From the NCBI RefSeq assembly GCF_009829915.1, contig NZ_SZZW01000001.1:427626-491625 (forward strand): a DNA stretch of 64,000 bases, in the 5' to 3' direction. This document shows positions 63,150 to 64,000 of this stretch, in pieces. Below the pieces are notes generated by a model. It had not been told where the DNA came from, ran no database searches, and worked only from the letters and a program-made list of their open reading frames with translations. Positions within the stretch are counted from its first letter, which is position 1, and every line of letters starts with the position of its first letter. This stretch comes from Pantoea sp. Nvir (GTDB lineage: Bacteria > Pseudomonadota > Gammaproteobacteria > Enterobacterales > Enterobacteriaceae). The position numbers and the translations under genes are program-made.

Positions 63150-63481
63150 TATCACCCTGTTCCCTACGACTTTCCAGACGCTTCCACTAATGCACAAACT
63201 GATTAAGGCTCTGGGCTGTTCCCCGTTCGCTCGCCACTACTAGGGGAATCTCGGTTGATTTCTTCTCCTCGGGGTACTTAGATGTTTCAGTTCCCCCGGT
63301 TTGCCTTATTAGCCTATGTATTGAGCTAATAATAGTGTGATTTATCACACTGGGTTTCCCCATTCGGACACCGCCGGTTATAACGGTTCATATCACCTTA
63401 CCGGCGTTTTTCGCAGATTAGCACGTCCTTCATCGCCTCTGACTGCCAAGGCATCCACCGTGTACGCTTAATCACTTAACC
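63150..63481 (-). pseudogene. rrl: 23S rRNA truncated to its first ~330 nt
   Basis: The minus strand from 63481 reads GGTTAAGTGATTAAGCGTAC and continues nearly identical to the E. coli 23S 5' end through GAACCGTTATAACCGGCG, CGGGGGAACTGAAACATCTA, CAACCGAGATTCCCCTAGTA and AGTGGAAGCGTCTGGAAAG to CAGGGTGATA near 63150. There the match stops abruptly; murB begins only about 300 bases later, so some 2.5 kb of 23S is missing. This copy cannot give a 23S rRNA. Confidence 0.93.
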
Positions 63482-63661
63482 TTACAACCCACAGACGTCT
63501 TATCCACGTGTTCTCACGGCCATTAAAAGATATGTGCGATGATGCCTGACAGCATCTGTATCTTCATATCTTCTATGAAGTCAAGAAAAGACAAATATTC
63601 CATAACATACCCTTAGGGATATTATGAAATATTTATTAACTATCAATGTTAAAGTCGATAA

Positions 63662-63737
63662 TGGTGGAGCTAAGCGGGATCGAACCGCTGACCTCCTGCG
63701 TGCAAGGCAGGCGCTCTCCCAGCTGAGCTATAGCCCC
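63662..63737 (-). tRNA. alaT: tRNA-Ala(TGC) in the rRNA operon
   Basis: 76 bases including CCA: starts GGGGCTATAGCTCAGCTGGG, anticodon loop CTTGCACG (anticodon TGC), T arm AGCGGTTCGATCCCGCT. It sits between tRNA-Ile and the 23S remnant. It looks functional although the downstream 23S is broken, which may explain why the operon's front half is kept. Confidence 0.97.
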
Positions 63738-63788
63738 AATAAGCTGCATAAGCAAATTATCAGGCTTAATACAACATAAGAAAGAATT

Positions 63789-63865
<77 letters not shown>

Positions 63866-63958
63866 GCCGGGATATGCGTCACGACTTCACAGCCATCTTG
63901 TTACTTTTTTATCAGACAATTTGTGTGAGCACTTCGAAGACAGCATTCTATAACAGAA

Positions 63959-64000
63959 TAAGGAGGTGATCCAACCGCAGGTTCCCCTACGGTTACCTTG
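63959..64000 (-). rRNA. rrs: 16S rRNA, 3' end (partial)
   Basis: The last 42 bases of 16S rRNA, reading on the minus strand GTAACCGTAGGGGAACCTGC and ending GGATCACCTCCTTA. The anti-Shine-Dalgarno CACCTCC is intact, consistent with the AGGAGG-type sites seen across the window. The rest lies beyond the window. Confidence 0.97.

Overview
The window is a 64 kb piece of an Enterobacterales-type gammaproteobacterial chromosome in an advanced state of genome reduction. Most proteins align over their full length with E. coli K-12 counterparts recalled from memory. The genes are AT-biased and separated by unusually long AT-rich stretches (often 0.5-1.4 kb) with no intact gene. Several of these stretches still hold readable corpses of the gene that sits there in E. 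coli. This is typical of a recently host-restricted insect endosymbiont; a Sodalis-allied lineage is my best guess, but I cannot name the species. I see no phage, IS element, CRISPR, toxin-antitoxin or secondary-metabolite cluster.

Layout. (1) 1-6476: heat-shock groES-groEL with a sigma32-type promoter and a strong terminator, an isolated IolH-like sugar isomerase, and the peptide importer sbmA. (2) 6811-35024: an eroded version of the E. coli 90-92 min region: gltP, acs, yjcE, ssb/uvrA, a yitT-family gene, dnaB, pspG, dusA, yjbJ, plsB, psiE, lysC (with an intact lysine riboswitch), pgi, metA. Missing against E. coli are soxRS, actP, alr, tyrB, qor, zur, lexA, dinF, dgkA and ubiCA, among others. 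(3) 35734-57519: the aroE-tsaC-[yrdD]-smg-[smf]/def-fmt-rsmB-[trkA] cluster followed by the complete alpha, spc and S10 ribosomal protein operons (brackets mark pseudogenes). (4) 57918-64000: bfr, a bfd relic and a tuf 3' relic, four tRNAs (Thr, Gly, Tyr, Thr), coaA, birA, murB, then a broken rRNA operon read leftwards (16S end, tRNA-Ile, tRNA-Ala, first ~330 nt of 23S, decayed 5S).

Function. The kept genes serve translation, protein folding, replication and repair (dnaB, ssb, uvrA), phospholipid and cofactor synthesis (plsB, coaA, birA), the cell wall (murB), central carbon metabolism (pgi, acs) and amino-acid or aromatic synthesis (lysC, metA, aroE). This fits a nutritional mutualist. SbmA and PspG suggest continued handling of peptides and envelope stress.

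The most notable observations are of decay and rearrangement rather than a new enzymatic system: an rRNA operon with most of its 23S deleted; a chromosome junction at the former tufA/tufB position, marked by a tuf 3' remnant between thrT and bfd; line-by-line readable smf, yrdD and trkA pseudogenes; a ~1 kb expansion between the S10 and spc operons; and two fresh-looking short tandem duplications.
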